NCBI GenBank assembly: GCA_964007475.1
Contig: OZ023273.1
Location: 129,264,732-129,328,731, forward strand
DNA: 64,000 bases
Reading direction: 5' to 3'
From: Hybos culiciformis
Lineage: Eukaryota; Arthropoda; Insecta; Diptera; Hybotidae
In this document: piece after piece, positions 23,249-39,100 of the stretch
How the letters are laid out: every line of letters begins with the position of its first letter
How positions within the stretch are numbered: the stretch's first letter is position 1
Made by a program: the position numbers and the translations under genes
Notes under the pieces: model-generated
Seen by the model: the letters and a program-made list of their open reading frames with translations, nothing else
What the model was told of the DNA's origin: nothing
Database searches by the model: none

Positions 23249-26200
23249 TTACGACAATAAATTGATTTTAAATGAACTTAAACAATCAACGATTTAAAGT
23301 TAAAACATTATTGGACACTTTGTTTATTCGATTTATAAATTCGATTTATAAATTTTGCTTTGTTTTTTATCTAAATTTCTATTTTAATATTGCTTTCCCC
23401 AAAGTTTATATATTACTGCAATTTTTTTGTTTCTTTGCAGGTACCGAGATCAAACTAATAAAAACATTATATGCGTTAAGGTATACCGTAATAAAAAGCT
23501 TTTTGATATTTTCAGACTAAAAAATTTATTTAAAAAAAGAAAAAAAATTGCCACCCTTGTGTTTTTTTTTTATTATTTCTTTATTACGGCGAGTTTTAAC
23601 ACAGCCAACGTATGTAGTCATTTTCCTTTCATGTACATATTTTGAATATATATAGTATGTAGTGTACGTTTGCCAGAAACGACCAAAATTATGTGAAGGG
23701 GATGGATAACACATTTTAATATTTTTTAATAAAAAATTTCAAAAAAAAATAAAAGAAAAGAAATAAGAAGACGATGAAGAACTCAATATCATCAATGATA
23801 ACACTCTGGGGTCACATAAAAAGTAAAAGCAAAAAGTAAAGAAAAAAACCTAAATAAAAAATTACGAAAAATTTGTTACAAAATAAAATTATTTATATCT
23901 TAAATTTTTTTTTTATTTATTTGAAAATAAAAATTCATTTAATATTCAATATTAATTTAATTTTTCTTTTTTTACTATTTTATTGATGCCCCACTTTAAT
24001 CCAATTTTGGAATCCCTTAAAAAAAAACTGTAAGCGAAAAAGCTGTGGTGCCAGTTATCTCTTAATTCTGAATTATTTTAGTAGGAATACAGAACTTTCA
24101 AAAAAAATTAAAAATAAAATAAAATTTTAATTGATATATAAATTATATCTGTCTACTGAAATCGATAAGAAGTAAAACTTTCATACTAAAATAAAAATGT
24201 TGAATTTCTTGTGAAGCTTAAGTTTTTATTTTAATTTCAATCAATTTTTTTTTTTTTTAAGTATTTTTATGAATTGAATATTGTTTGTCACTTTATTTAA
24301 ACAAAAAAGACTCTTCATTTAAAAGTGTCACGTTATTCCGTAAAAAATATTCAACACCATTTTAATGATAAAAATAAATAGTTTTTCTATTTTTGTATAA
24401 AATTCTCTTTAAAAACGTTTTAATGCTCGTGCAAAATTGTCCAATAAAATCATAATGGTATCAAATAAAAAGAAAATCATAAAAAAATAAAAAAAATTTG
24501 TATATATAATTTTTTTCATTTGTCATACGAAGACAGCATAATGTAACATGTGCGCTTAACGATGAACAACATGCATTATTATTATGCAGTAGTACAATAA
24601 TATGTAGTATAATAAGAATATTATTTTTTAGCAAATTTTCCAATTTTTTTCAATAATCAAATAAACTCATTGAACAAACTACATATATTTGTAATAGTCT
24701 GTGAATGTGAATAAATGAATTTCCCAGTATAATGGATAATTTCGAATGCAAGAAATTTTAATGGAAAATTTATAATTTTGCATGAATAAACTGACTTATT
24801 ATGTACACTGTAATTGTTAATTTTAATTAATTTTTCAGTTAAAACAAAACTACCTTTCTCAAAAAATTAGCTTCCAAGCGTATTCTGTGTCTTACACTTC
24901 GAAATTTCATATAAATAAATTATCTTGGAGTCGTATCTTAATATACAAAAAAAAACGAATCCAAACATAAATTACTCTTAAACAATATGAATATTGTACC
25001 AACTTGTTCACATCAATGCTTACAACGAGTAATAATAAATACTTCAGTAAAATGTAGAAACGAATTTCAAACAAAGAAGAAGAATAGATTCCTCGCAACT
25101 TTGCAGGAAATATATTTCAAATGGCATTGAAAACTTCGAAAAATAAATAGGAAAATTTAAAAATTATTATATTGCATAGAAATTATTGTCAATAAATGTT
25201 TGATATGAAAAACACTTTATCCGTACTTGTCTCATAATATTTTCATCGACAATATGACGACATTTAATTTTGAATTTGTCGAATATGAATTTTTATTTTT
25301 TTTTTTTTCAAATTTCATAGTCAACAGAATTTTCTTTTTCTTTGAAAATTTTATGAAAACAATACAATAAATTTTCCGAATTCATTGCCTTGAAAATAAT
25401 AAAATTTTTTTTAACATTTTATTTAAAAAAAAAAAACAAACGAAATAAAAAACGAATTCTTGATAGTATATATATTATTAATATTATTGCTTATAATAGA
25501 GTATCGAAATTAACTTCTTAAAAATTTCAAATTTACTGACACAAAAGCATAACAGTTGTAATAAGTTAAATAAGATTTAAGTACCTTCATTAAATCATAA
25601 CCGAAACATAACAACCAAAGTTGATATTGTCAAGCTTACTTCTTTAGTTATTTGCAGCAATTACATATTTAGCAGTAATAAATTTTTCTTGTAGAATACC
25701 AAAAAAATGGTAGTAGGTAAATTCTTTATTTTCAATGAAATATCCGTTTTTTCATATATTTTAAATTGCGTGAAAACTCAGAAACTATAAAGGGTAGAGA
25801 GAAAGTGAAATGTTTGGCTTATTTTACTAGTACTTTCATCATTTACCAAGTGTTTTACATCTGTATTTTTCATCACATATATTTTATTTTTAAATTAAAT
25901 TTGTCAAAATCTAATATAAAATTTCCTTTTTTTTTACTAATGTTTTTTTTATATTTGTAAATTTAGTAACCATTTATTTAGCACTTTTTTCCCAAGTCCA
26001 TTACGTCGCTATAATTTTGGTGTATAATAACGCTATTACATCCATGCTACACAACCTCATTTTTCCCCGATTTTCTATTTGTCGCTTGTTTCTGTTAAAT
26101 TATACCCTTTTCGTTGCAAACAAGTTAAACTTCAAAATTATTATTTTTGTAATCCTGCCTTTAAACTAATCTTTAATTATTGTATAATATTTTTCAATGA

Positions 26201-29200
26201 TCGCAAATTAAAAACACAAATGGCTTTAACATGTTTCTATCATATTAAAGAAAAACTTTAATTTAATTTCAATCTAAGGATCAAAATCTAAAGGATTTTA
26301 ATATTATTATCATTATTTTTATAAATATTATTATTATTATTATTATTGATTCACCCAACCATCAATTTTCATATAGGCATAGTCTCATAAGGGTATACAA
26401 TATTTTTAATTAATAAATTAAATTGAAAAATATATCCTTCTCATCGTGATGAATAATTATTATTTTATAGAATATATAGATACAAGTACATATGTAAGGT
26501 ATGTACGTACATATAATAATATACCCTAGATGTAAAATAAATATATAAATTTCAATATTTCTCCACATAATATGCAGATATATTTTAAATTTATGTTTTA
26601 GGTTGAGTTGTGTCCAAATAACATAAATTACTCACTGACAAATTACTAGATTTGTTTTAATCATAAATTAATACCTCAAATTGAAATTTTTCCTTTTTAG
26701 GATTACACTGAAAAAAAAAACAATACATAAACATTTTGTTTGAAACAAATTAACATTTAATGGCAAATTGATTAAAAAAAATAGTATCTTATTGTGTCTT
26801 TTCCAAATTCACACAAAAGAAAAAATTTTGATGCCCGATACTCAGACTTTAAATTCGAATTCATTATGTCCATTACAATTAAAATTCCATCATAGTATTA
26901 AATTTCAACTCATTGTATATGGCTTTAATGCTTTCCAGCCATTTGTATGAATTTTGTAACTTTGAAATGAACCATTTTCTGTGTAACTTCTGGATATTAC
27001 ATTGTCTGAAAAAAGTTTATTCTCCCAAACGCTTTCAAAACATGAATTAGAAGTGAAATAATAATTTTTTTTTTACTTTTATATTAAAATTGTGGAAGTC
27101 ATGGGAAATTAAAAAGGGTTATATTTTATCAAAAAGTTTAAATGAGATTATTTTTGCGGAAACGTTAATTTAAATAAAGCTAATATGAAAGAGAAAATTT
27201 GAATATTCATAAAATTTTAAGATTGATTTATGCTTATTTTCATAAAAAAGTTTTTTTTTTTTTTTTTTCAAAATTCATGATGTGTGTCCTATATTTATGC
27301 AAAGTACACATTTTATATCTAAAATACAAAATTTATAGATATATTTATATATATATGCATATTGTATGCCTTACATACACGTATTCATACATATACATAA
27401 GTCAAAAGCATTATTTATCATTTATCAAAATCATCATAAATAAGATTATTTTTGGGTTATTGCATTATGAATAAAATGAAACACGCATCAACTTAACATT
27501 CATTATTACATTTTTCATTCAGAAAATTTTAAACATTTTTTCATATATTCAGAATACCATTAAATGGAAAATTCTTATTTCCATTATTTTGTTTAATGAA
27601 ATCGGTTTCTTTTTATAATCGTACATTAAAGCTTTTTAGGCCCATTAAAAATGTTCTGATAAAGAACTTACATTTGAAGTATATGTACTGCTGTACATAA
27701 ATATATTTGAGTGTAAATTTAATTGAAAATTAAAGCTGAATGAGAGTAAATTTTCTTTATTCATTTGATTATATTATAAATTCAGTTAGTATATTGAAAT
27801 TAGCATGACTTTATTTATTTCTGTATAGAAAATTTTCTTAAAACGATTGGAGAATCATATAGGAATTAAAAAAAAAAATCGTATCTATACTTTTTTTTTT
27901 CAATTTCATTAGTGGGCACTCAATTTTAAATATTCAAATCACAGCCTCATCACATTAAATTTAAAAAAAAAAATTATGTAGAATTGTAAAAGCAACTTGT
28001 TTGGAATGCTAAATTGTGTGAGAACTGTCGCCTTTCTCTTCAACTGAAATAATACTTTGCGACATTTAACTTAATGTCATTTTATAATTAATGAATCTTT
28101 GTGATTCTTATTCGTAGTTATTTAGTTTTTATTCAACGCTTGGAACTTAGTTCATAGAAATTTTCCAATTCTTATTCATTACAAAATATAAATTATATCT
28201 TAATATTTCTGTGATAGCTTCCAGCTTTATTATTAAAAAATCAAGGGTTAAATTGAAACAATATTGATTTTTATTAAAATGAACTATAAATGCTTGTCAG
28301 AAAAAATAATATTAATAATAATAAAAAAAAAAATCATGTTAATTTGTATCAGCGACTATTGTTGCAAATTAAGCAACCAAATGCAAGTAAAAATAAAAAA
28401 AAAAAATTATGTTGCTTTTTATTTCATTTTTTTCAATTCCGTATTCAATGCTTTTTTTAAAAACATAAATTATTCCATTGAATTCATTAAACTCACTTAT
28501 TATAAAATTTAATTCAATCTGCATAAATTTACTTCATTTCCATTTCATCTATAATGGAAAAATTATAGGCTTTCCTTGATTTTCATTTTATAATTCAGGA
28601 AAATAAAAAAAAGGAAAAACACAAAAAGTTCTATTTTTCTAAAATTAGCATATTTTTTCTTAAGCTTCTGAAGACTTTATGAAAATTTTATAAGAAAAAT
28701 TTTTTCTTAGAATTTTATTAAACTCGTATATAGGCTTTTGGCTATTCATTTAATATTTTAAAAAATTTATTCAATTAAAAACTTTAAATTAACAATCATT
28801 ATTAATTGTTGAAAATAATATAAGAATTTTGTCAACAAAATAATTAAAAATGTTAAAAGAAAATTTGATGGAAAATTTTTGTAACTTAAAAAAATTAAAC
28901 CTCAAATATATAGAAGCTCGTAGAATCGGTTTATCTATTTTCTTTTAATTTTCTAAAGAAAGTAATTACTAAGCATTATTCATTATTTATAACTAACAAA
29001 TATAGAATCGATCATAATTCTTTAATGGAGAGTGCAAATACAGTTACAGACATATTAATGCACGTAATAAAATGTACACCTAAGAGCATCAAAACATGTA
29101 ATTGAGTAAATGTTTATGCTAAAGTATATTTGTACCTACATACTAACTTTTATTGAATAAAATTGAAAAATTTTAAACTTTTTTATGCAATTGCTAACAT

Positions 29201-32200
29201 AATTCATGTCCATCAACTTTTCCATAAAATAGGTTATAAAAATTATATCTTCCAGCTAGAAGAATTTATTACAGTTTACAATGACAAATGATCTCAATCA
29301 AAATAACGAAAAAATTATCAGAAGCTAGATTTGAAACAAAAGTATAGATAAATGTCCAAAATAGAATTTATAAAAATTTAAACAACATTTCCTCTATATT
29401 TCTGAATTCTCTAATTTTTCTTAAATAAACTGACACTAAGTGAATTTTAAGAAAACTTGCATAAAAAATTCATTTTTTTGAGGAATAAATTAATTTTTAA
29501 AAAAATATACACATAAAGACAGAAAAAATGGGATACGATAAAAAAAAAATTATGTATATATATAAAAATTGGACGAGAATAATCTGAGACACGAAACGAA
29601 TATGGATTTATGCTTGAATGGCCAGGATGTTCATCTTAAGGACGAAAAATAATCTTCATTTTATATTGTTAGTTCCTTTTTTTTATTTTATTATTTTGTC
29701 TTATTTTCTTTTTTTTTTATTTTATTTTATTTCGTTTCAAATAATGATAATACGAGAAAATTTAAATTCCATTAGGATAATTCTATTAACATAACATTTT
29801 TTATTTTTCATTTTTTTTTTTACTTATTTTTCAGTTTTTGAAAGCTATAAAATAAAAACTGAAATTTAAAGAACTCATAAAAAAAAGGAAAATTCCTTTA
29901 AAAAAAAAAAACCTTTCTAATAAAAATTGAGGGGATTGGTGAATAAATCTGTCTGAAAAGTTTTCTTTATTTCCTTCCAGCCTTGTGCTTTTATAACGAT
30001 ATGACGTTTTGTTAATAAACAAAAACAGTCTGCTCGAAAATGCTATAAATTTTCGAATTCTTATGGGAACAAAAAAGTGTAAAAAACAAAAAGAAATTAT
30101 TGAAATGCCCAAATTTCAATAAAATTTTATGGCTTTTTTTTACCGCAAAAATATGTATGTATGTTTGTTTTTTTTTTTTTTAATTTCATGACTTTATTTT
30201 CAATTTGTGAGGTTCGTGCTAAAATTTGTTTTATAAAAATATTAGGAACAAGTTCATAATAACTTTTAGTAGTTTAAAAAAGTGAATTCGCGTAGTTTAA
30301 AAATGTGAAACAGCCTTTGAACAATAATTTTCAGGCCTAACTTGTTTTTTGATATAAGTAGCTTATTGTAAAATTAATAAAAAATATATTTATTACGATT
30401 TTAATCTAATATCCAAGCTCTGTTTAATTTACAACAAAACTTTAGTATTACAAAAAAAAGTAATAGGTTCTTACCTAATTTTTGTAACTTTATTTAACCA
30501 TTATATTATTAAAATATTAGTATTATCAACATTAGAATCAATAGTAAATTAAATAGATACATACATGTCTTTTGTTCATTTGTTTCCAATCCCGAATTTT
30601 TCAGATTTTATATAAAAGAAGGTTTCCCTCCAAATCAAGTAAAAATATTTTAAATTTATATATTAAAAACCTTATTATATTTTAATCATTATAAATTGAA
30701 AATACTGTGTAGAACATCTTCCTTCCCGAAACCCAAAACAACGTCCCACATGAATAGTTTCCTCATTTAACATTAAATATAAGTATATTCAATATGAAGT
30801 AAGCTGTGACGAAATAAGTTATACTTCATTGGCAAAAGAAAAAAAAAAAAGTCTACTTGTTTTATTTTAATTTTTAAATAAAATTTAAACTGAATCCGAC
30901 TAAATTCACGGTTCATTGATATTCCACCCAAATAGATATTTGGTTTTTGGAAACAATTTTTTTTTTCTTTCACTTTAATTCAACATATATATTTTTTCGC
31001 TTTTTTTTTTTGTCAAGAAATATTCATTGGAAATGACATTTTAAAGCATTTGAGAGATTTTTATACTATTAGGAAGGATTATATTTTCAGATGAATTTAT
31101 TAGAATTGAAAACTGATTTTTGTAAGAAAAAATTTCTCTTGAAAGCAAAATTTTTAAATATTTATTTGCCAAAAAATATCAAGTCTAGGTTTATTTGCTT
31201 TCCGTTTTTTTTTTTTTCATTTTATATTTTATTTGATGGTTTTTCTTTGTCTTTTCATATTATTCAATAAAATAACATTTTTATTAGATTTTTCATTCTA
31301 AGTATTTCATAAATCATTTTTGACATTATTGAAAAGATTCAGGTTTTTGTTGTTTTTTTTATTTCTGAGCCACAGTTCTTCACATTTGTGTACATTTTGC
31401 CAAGAAACAAGGTAGGTAAATAAATAAAAATGTAAAATTTATTTTCTTAAATCAACACTGAGAAAAAAATGTTTTTAAAATTTATAACTTTTCAATCAAT
31501 TAAATGTTCTCAAAAAGTATAAATTTCCTACTACTGGTCTTCCGAAATGATGGTTTATGTTTGCTTTCATTAGAGCATGATATATAACTCATCACCTAGG
31601 ACTTAGAATTTAGACACTTTACTTTCTGTTTAATGTCTACCTGGAATTATTTGTAGTTGTTACATTATCCACTTACATTTACTTTCATTCATATAAATAG
31701 TTTACTACAATTGGTTTCCTGCTTTTGCAGATTCAGAAGTAATAGAGAATCCATATGTACTTAAATAATTGTTGAACTACTTTTTGTTAGCAATTTAGGT
31801 CATCCTAATGCTTACATGTTTACAAGAAGAGACAAAAATCAGCTTAAAAAAAATTAGAACTGTTGCCACATGTCTTGTTTAAAATAGAAAGCTCAATCAA
31901 TACTTCACAATGGATCACTTATTGAGAAAACAAAAAACATGTATTCCACAATATTTCCAAAACTGTAGTTTCTTCACAAAATTGACAAATTATATCATTA
32001 TGGACCTAATAATATGTATCTTTTATTATTTTTGTTTGTAGAATATTTCTAGCTACTTGTCCTTTCCGTTTTTCAAAATAATTTTTTTTTTATACTACTA
32101 CTACTACTACTGTTCAAATAAGGATGTTTATCTTTTGTATTAATCATACAAATCTCAAACAAACAAGCAAAGAAAAAAAAACTATGTTTTGAAAGGACAT

Positions 32201-35200
32201 TTTACTATTGAAATTTCCGATTCCTCTAAAAAGTTAATAAAATAAAAAACAAATAACTAAATGGAAAATAAAATCTAGCTTTTTCTCTTAAGTATTTGAA
32301 AATCAATTTTCTTTTATTTTTCATAGAAAAACAACCGAAATGAAATAATAAAAATAAAAAAAAAAAAAAAAAACAAAAAAATTAATGTTATTTATTTTTC
32401 AGATAATTTGTTGGTCAATATTAACTGAAATAAAATAAAAAAAAAAAAGTATAGCATTACTGAAAACAATTTTAAAAACCATTATAAGTTTGTATTTTTT
32501 TGTTTATTATAATTTGTAAATTTCTTATAAGCAAAAAAGAAAAGAAGGAAATCTTACAAAAGAAATAATTTTCACCATTTATTCTTGTATATTCATTATG
32601 AAGAAAAAATAAGAAATCAAAAGTAATGAATACCTTTAAAGTTTTTTATTATAATATCTGGTCCTCGAAACCTTGAAAAAATTTCGATTCAAAAATTAAT
32701 TAACCTTATTGAATTGATATATGATGTATAAAATACGAACTTAATCAAATATTTTATGGACCCTAAGTTAGTGTGACAAAATTGTTTGAGAAAGTTATTG
32801 CGTCGAATTAAGACTTGTGACCAATCAGTGGAAATTCCACCAGTTAAACAATTATTATTTTTTTTTTTTTTTTCATATTTTTAGTCATACTTTTTGGTAG
32901 ATCCATATTAGATCAATAATTTCCAAACTTATTTGGTGAAAAGTATATATAAAGGAATTGTGAAGAAAAAAAAAACAAAATCGAAAAAGAAATTAAAATT
33001 TTTAATAACGCTATAAAATTAAGGCAACCATAAATTTTTTTTTTTTTTTTAATATTTTCTACAGCAAAGGCACTTTTCAAAAGCATTTAAGTTTTTTTTT
33101 TCATTTGGCGCCAAGAAAATTTTCATTTGAAAGAAAAACAAATCATAAATTTATTATCAAAAGATTTTTCACTTTCTTAGAATGAGAAAAGAAAAAAAAA
33201 ACATTTTTCACACTTTCTTAAACAGAATTCTTGTTTTTTCCTTATATAGAGAAAATAAAAAAAAATAAAATAAAAGAAAATTTTACTCATTACAGCCACA
33301 GAATAAGATGATTTTCTTTTCGTTATTGAAAATATACACCAGAGTTTTAATATTTTACTACAACATACTTTTGATAATAATAATAATAATGAGTAAGACT
33401 TTTATGCATTGAATTGACATTTTTACAGCCAAAAATAAAAAATAAAATGAAAAATAAATTTTTGTTATATGGAAATTTTAACCAATAATGAGTTTTTCTT
33501 AGTACTAACACTATATAAGAAAAATTTTCAAAGACATAAAATTATAAATTCTGTCTGAATTCATTTGAATGTGAACAAAAAAGAAAATTAAGTTCTGTAA
33601 ATGAGATATACCTACATATATAAATAATAATTTATTCAGAAAGGGTAAATTAGAATCCTTAAATATTACTTAGAACAATCCAAAAGGCTATAAAATAATG
33701 ATGAAAATGTCCTTGATATTTTTAGCATTAATAATAAACGAAATTATGTACCTTTGTGAATATTTTACTAACTTATGTTAAAACTGAATTCCGGCTTTAA
33801 GCCCTTACTACCTCAAAAATGTGAGAAAATGTCTCGGTTTTTATTCATTTAGCCAATAACCAAATATGTATAAGAAAGTGCCCAAAAATTCCTCAACCAA
33901 GTAATACCAAAGAGTAATTAAGTGTCGACATTAAAGCTTAATACGTTTTTTACGTTCATACGCTTTTTTTTACATTCATTATGATAAAATTGTCTATTAC
34001 TTTTCCATGATTCATGATATTATATCCATCGTTGGTTCAATTTATCTCGAGCCTTCACATCAAAACTTAAAACTGAAATATAAAAATTCATTAAATTTAT
34101 ACAGCAATACAATAAAATTTATTTACTATTAAGCAGCAAAATCATTAAATTATGATTGAGCAACAAGTATGCGTAAATAATATATCTTATTTATATTTAT
34201 TATCTAAAAATTCTAATATTTCAACTCCCTTTTATATTTCCTATACCTACTTACAAAAATTCAGACATAACTACTAAATTCTATTCTTTAATAAACTATG
34301 TATGATTTAATTATATGATAAAATAATTTTATTATTTTTTTTTTATTATTATTATTTTTTTTTGTTGATATTCCAAAAATTAATTTAAATATGTAATCGT
34401 ATTCATTATGCAAAGAATTTCTCATTTAACACTTATTTTAACCAACCCATAAACCACAGAATTATAAAACTAATAATTCAGTTCATCGTATAATATAGTT
34501 AGAAAGAAAAAAAAAAACACAAATATTTTATTATTATGATATTATGAATGGTGTTGTAATTCATTTAAAATTATTCCCCATTGTAATGTTAAACCAAAAT
34601 TCAAACAAAAGACGAAAAATACTTTTTGAACCAAAAAATGAACTACCAAACATTTTTAGTTTTTCTCAAATAATTTTTTGTTTTTTTTTTGTTTAATTTA
34701 CTATCTTCTTATACCACTATTTTTGTTTGAATCTATTCAAAAAAATTAAAAAAAAAACTGCCAGGGATATGTAAAACATGTGTTGTAGAATCTAAAACAT
34801 ATATAAATTGTAGGATATCTGAAAATTTTATCTTTGTCACAAATGAATTTGATGTAGTCGATATATAAGATACATGTTATAACCACTATTCTTCTTTATA
34901 AGTATAACGCCTCAAAACATGATTTTATGAATTTATAATATATGTTTTACATACATATAGGTGTATATTGATTACTATATATCGCTAAAAATTTAGCTTT
35001 TTACATTTCTACTTATACACGAAAAGTTATTCTACGATCGATGCTTAAAGCCAATTCTGTAATTTGACAAAGGATTTTGCTTTTAACAAAAGATTTGAAT
35101 AATTCTGTTTTTTGTTTTTCTATTTCAAACGTTAATGTTATAGTTATAAAGATAATAGGATAGCTGGGGCTCCTTATAAAATTATTTAATTCTAATTAAT

Positions 35201-35497
35201 TTTAATATAGGAAATTTACCATTTATAGTTTTTGGTTTTCTTGAAAGGAAATTGATTTTCTCTATAAAGATGAAAATTTTTATGCACGTAAAAGAGTTCA
35301 AAATATACACAATATAAAAATTAAAGTATTTTTTTTTATTGTCAAGAACGTACACTACCGCAAGGGCCTCTCAGTTGTATTTAAATATGAATAAATTTGA
35401 CCCAAATATTTAAGTTTCATTATAATCCTTATTGTATAAAAATTAAAAACCAAAAAGTTAGTAATAAATAGTATAGTAGTTATACTATATTATGTAT
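23249..35497. other. 12-kb gene desert
   Basis: AT-rich DNA without a convincing exon, RNA gene or clear mobile element. Short frames here are rich in F, K, I, N and Y, as chance frames in such DNA are. A (TAC)6 microsatellite lies at 32093-32110. A 13-base direct repeat, CGATTTATAAATT, occurs twice near 23328-23353. It may be intergenic DNA or a long intron of an unseen gene. Confidence 0.45.
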
Positions 35498-36191
35498 GAG
35501 CCCTGCATCATAAGACCTCGTACGGGTTTTTTTTTTTGAGTTTGTTCTACTTTTTTCCAGTTTTCTCCAGTTTTGTATTTTTTTCGTTTAAACCAACCTT
35601 TTTTAGGAGTTTTTGGTCTTTATAAAAATAAATTTTTTTTAAGTTAAATTTTGAGAAAAAAATTATTTTCCAAAAGTCTACTTTTTCAACTTTTTTTATG
35701 GGCATCGCAGAAATTTTCGAAAGATGCACTTTGAAGGGCATTTGGGAGTAGTTAATTTTAGCTTTTTGGATTTTGTCGATAAAATAAAGGAGAGAGTCAA
35801 AAAACGCCTTTGAAAATCCAAAAAACAGGTCAAAAACGCGAAAAATAGCAATTTTGGCCTGTTTTTTGGAATTTCAAAGGCGTTTTTTTGGCTCTCTCCT
35901 TTATTCTATCGCCAAAACCTAAAAAGCTAAAATTAACTACTCCCAAATGCCCTTCAAAATGCATCTTTCGAAAATTTCTGCGATGCCCATAAAAAAAGTT
36001 GAAAAAGTAGACTTTTGGAAAATAATTTTTTTCTCAAAATTTAACTTAAAAAATTTTTTTTTTTTATAAAGACCAAAAACTCCTAAAAAAGGTTGGTTTA
36101 AACGAAAAAAATACAAAACTGGGGAAAACTGGAAAAAAGTAGAACAAACTCAAAAAAAAAAACCCGTACGAGGTCTTATGATGCAGGGCTC
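35498..36191. repeat. 694-bp near-perfect palindrome
   Basis: The left arm begins GAGCCCTGCATCATAAGACC at 35498 and the right arm ends with its complement at 36191. The arms, about 335-340 bp each with a handful of mismatches, meet around a loop of about 15 bases near 35838-35852. Reading frames in the arms (35547-35741, 36064-36270) are mirror artefacts. It is probably a fold-back transposon. If transcribed it would form a long hairpin RNA that could feed the siRNA pathway. No convincing target-site duplication was seen. Confidence 0.88.
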
Positions 36192-39100
36192 GTACGTTCA
36201 TACTAATGTATAGTATGTATTGTACATATAATCTGATATACATATATATATATATATATATACAGTCCATATACGTATTTGCTTTCTTATACCCAAAGGA
36301 TACAAAAAAATGTTAAAAAAAAATATTTTTGGTCTTTCTATAAAATTTTTCTTTTTCATCTTTTATATAGAAGAAACTTTATTGTTCTATATGAAAATCT
36401 CTGCAATGTCTTTATTTAAAAACAGCTAAAAACAGAGTAAAAAAAAAAGTGATAGTAAAAGTGCTGTAAGTTTTTACCCCAAAGACATTTATCCTTATTA
36501 GGATTTCGGATTATTTTCATGTATTTAACTATAAAAAAATTAAGATAAAAAATTTCCTTTTTTTTTTGTCCATATAATAATAAAGAAAATATATTATGTT
36601 TATTAATAAAATATAACACATATTAACATTAAGTTGAAAAGATAATTATACTATGTATAGTTGTTTTTTCATGCTACGTAAACCTATACAGAACAAAATT
36701 ATAGTGTCCAACTTACACTTATTCAAAGCGACAAATCTTGGTCTATTTCTAGATTATTATAAGATTTTAGTTGCCCTTAAGACTGCACATTTGTAGTTTA
36801 AATTTAAGTAGGTATTTCTATTTTCTTTCTTGTCAAAAGTACATATAGCTAAATATATACGATATTATTAATTACAACTAGAATAACAACTGTATTTTGA
36901 TATCAAACAGCAAATTAAATTCTTAATTTTATTTCTTGAATGTTTCATTTAATCAAGAAAATAATGAACTATAATTATTAATAGCTATGCAATAAAATAT
37001 CCGAAAGCCTCACAAATTCTCGTTTTTATATAGATAAAATTTATTTATTTTAGTTATGAAAAAATGGTCACCGTAATAATTTTTTTGTCTTTATTTATGT
37101 ATTATGTGCATAAAACTTACAATAATGTGCACACATAATATAGTTATACAGATAAACAACAAGTTATACATTATTATCATGGTCCTATATATACGTGAGA
37201 GCTAATAGGACATAGTACAAAAGCATAATAATGAAAATGAAAATTCTTTCCAATTTATTAACGTTAATAAACATTAGTAAACAATTCTCAAATAAAAGTC
37301 TATATTAATAATAAATTTAATAATCCTACATTATATTTTATTATAATATGCACATTATATGGTATGTAGGCAATGTGCTTATCCAGAGTGTAGATCAAAG
37401 ATTCAAAATTATACTCATCGACTTGCAAACTATCTTTTGTGGATGGCACGATTGAACAAAATGGCAATATTGCGCTTTTATTTAAGTGTTTAATTAAATA
37501 AATCAAAAAGGGAGGAATAAAGTAATTAATATCATTAAAATCTAGAAAAATTTTATATGGATTTAGTTAAATTTTATTATTTCGCATCTCTCCTTGGTAT
37601 ATTTCAGGCAGTAAATAGTTATTAGTCAATATTTTTTCAACATAAAATTATTTATTTGAAAATTATATTAGAAAAATTTAATTATCACCCAATAATTTAA
37701 AAGCTCTATATTAATTTTATTAAATTCTATATAGTTATAAACTTAATTATTATAGTGTTTTAATTGTGTGCTTTTAAACTAAATTTTTTTTTTATTAATT
37801 AAATTAATAATTTGATGTGAAAAATTCGCTAATATGTTCATAATTGATTTAAAAATTTTCCCGGGATGGATTCGAAATTTAAAAAAAAATAAATATTAAC
37901 TATATTATTGGAAAAATTGAGTTTAATTTATAAATAAATTTCGGATGAAATTATTTATTTGAAAGCTGACATTTATTTAAAGTTTAATTATCGGAAGTTT
38001 AATTATCGGAAGTTCAAGAATTTATTTCTTGCAAAAACTGTGATGTGAAAAAGCAAATATTTCTTTATTTTTTTTTAATTCAATTTTAACAGAGAAATTG
38101 TTTTACAACAATTTAAGATTTTTCGATTCAAACAAATATATCTTATTCGAATCTATATCCAAAATAAGCCTCACAGGAAGTCACTGTACAACAATGTCAA
38201 ATTACTTTCCACATAATTCTCAATCAAATTATACGTTAATATTAACACAGTATAAATATAAAACATTTAAAACACTGCTTGGAAACATAAAGTTTTCAAT
38301 CAAGCACCATTAAAAAAATTAACTTGAAGAATTAAAAAAAAAACTAAAACTCCATTAACCAGCAACTTTGAAATCAAATTTTGTACAAAACCTTCAGAAT
38401 ATGAAGTTAAAACTAAATATTTATATACAAAGTTTGACAATAAAAGCTTTAATTTTTTTTTTAATATTATTTATAAACCGGAAGATTGTGCTATGAAAAA
38501 AAAAAAAAACAAAACCTAAAATTTATTTTAGGTTGATTCAATTAAGCACTTGTTTAATATTAAAATCTAAAATTTTAATTAACATCTAATATGATTATTG
38601 TATGTTATACCATTGACGTCTTTGTTATCAAAACTGCTTACAGAAATTGTTTTCAAAATTTGTCACGAACCGACTTGTCATAAAAAGTATAAAAAAATGT
38701 ATGTATTGAAAAAATGTATATATTTGAGCATTTTTATAATCATTCTTGATAATAAAGAAGTAAATGATTATAGTATTATACGCTCATGCATTATTATGTA
38801 TCAATTATTATACATCTGTTTGCTCGTTTATTGAGGGCCGTTCCCAAAATATTAAACATTATATTACATTAATAAATAAAAAGTATATTTAAAGCAAAAT
38901 TTCCAGGATTTAATAGAACAAATCCTAGTTTAAAGTCAAAACTATAATATTAACTTTAAAAGATAAATATTTCAATTAATTTAATTAATATATTCAATAA
39001 ACTTTTCGAAAATCTGGTTCAGTTAGCGCATTTGATGAAGAAAAGAATCGTTTCTGAGAAAAGAAATCAAAATAGTGAAATAACATTTATTTAAACCTTA

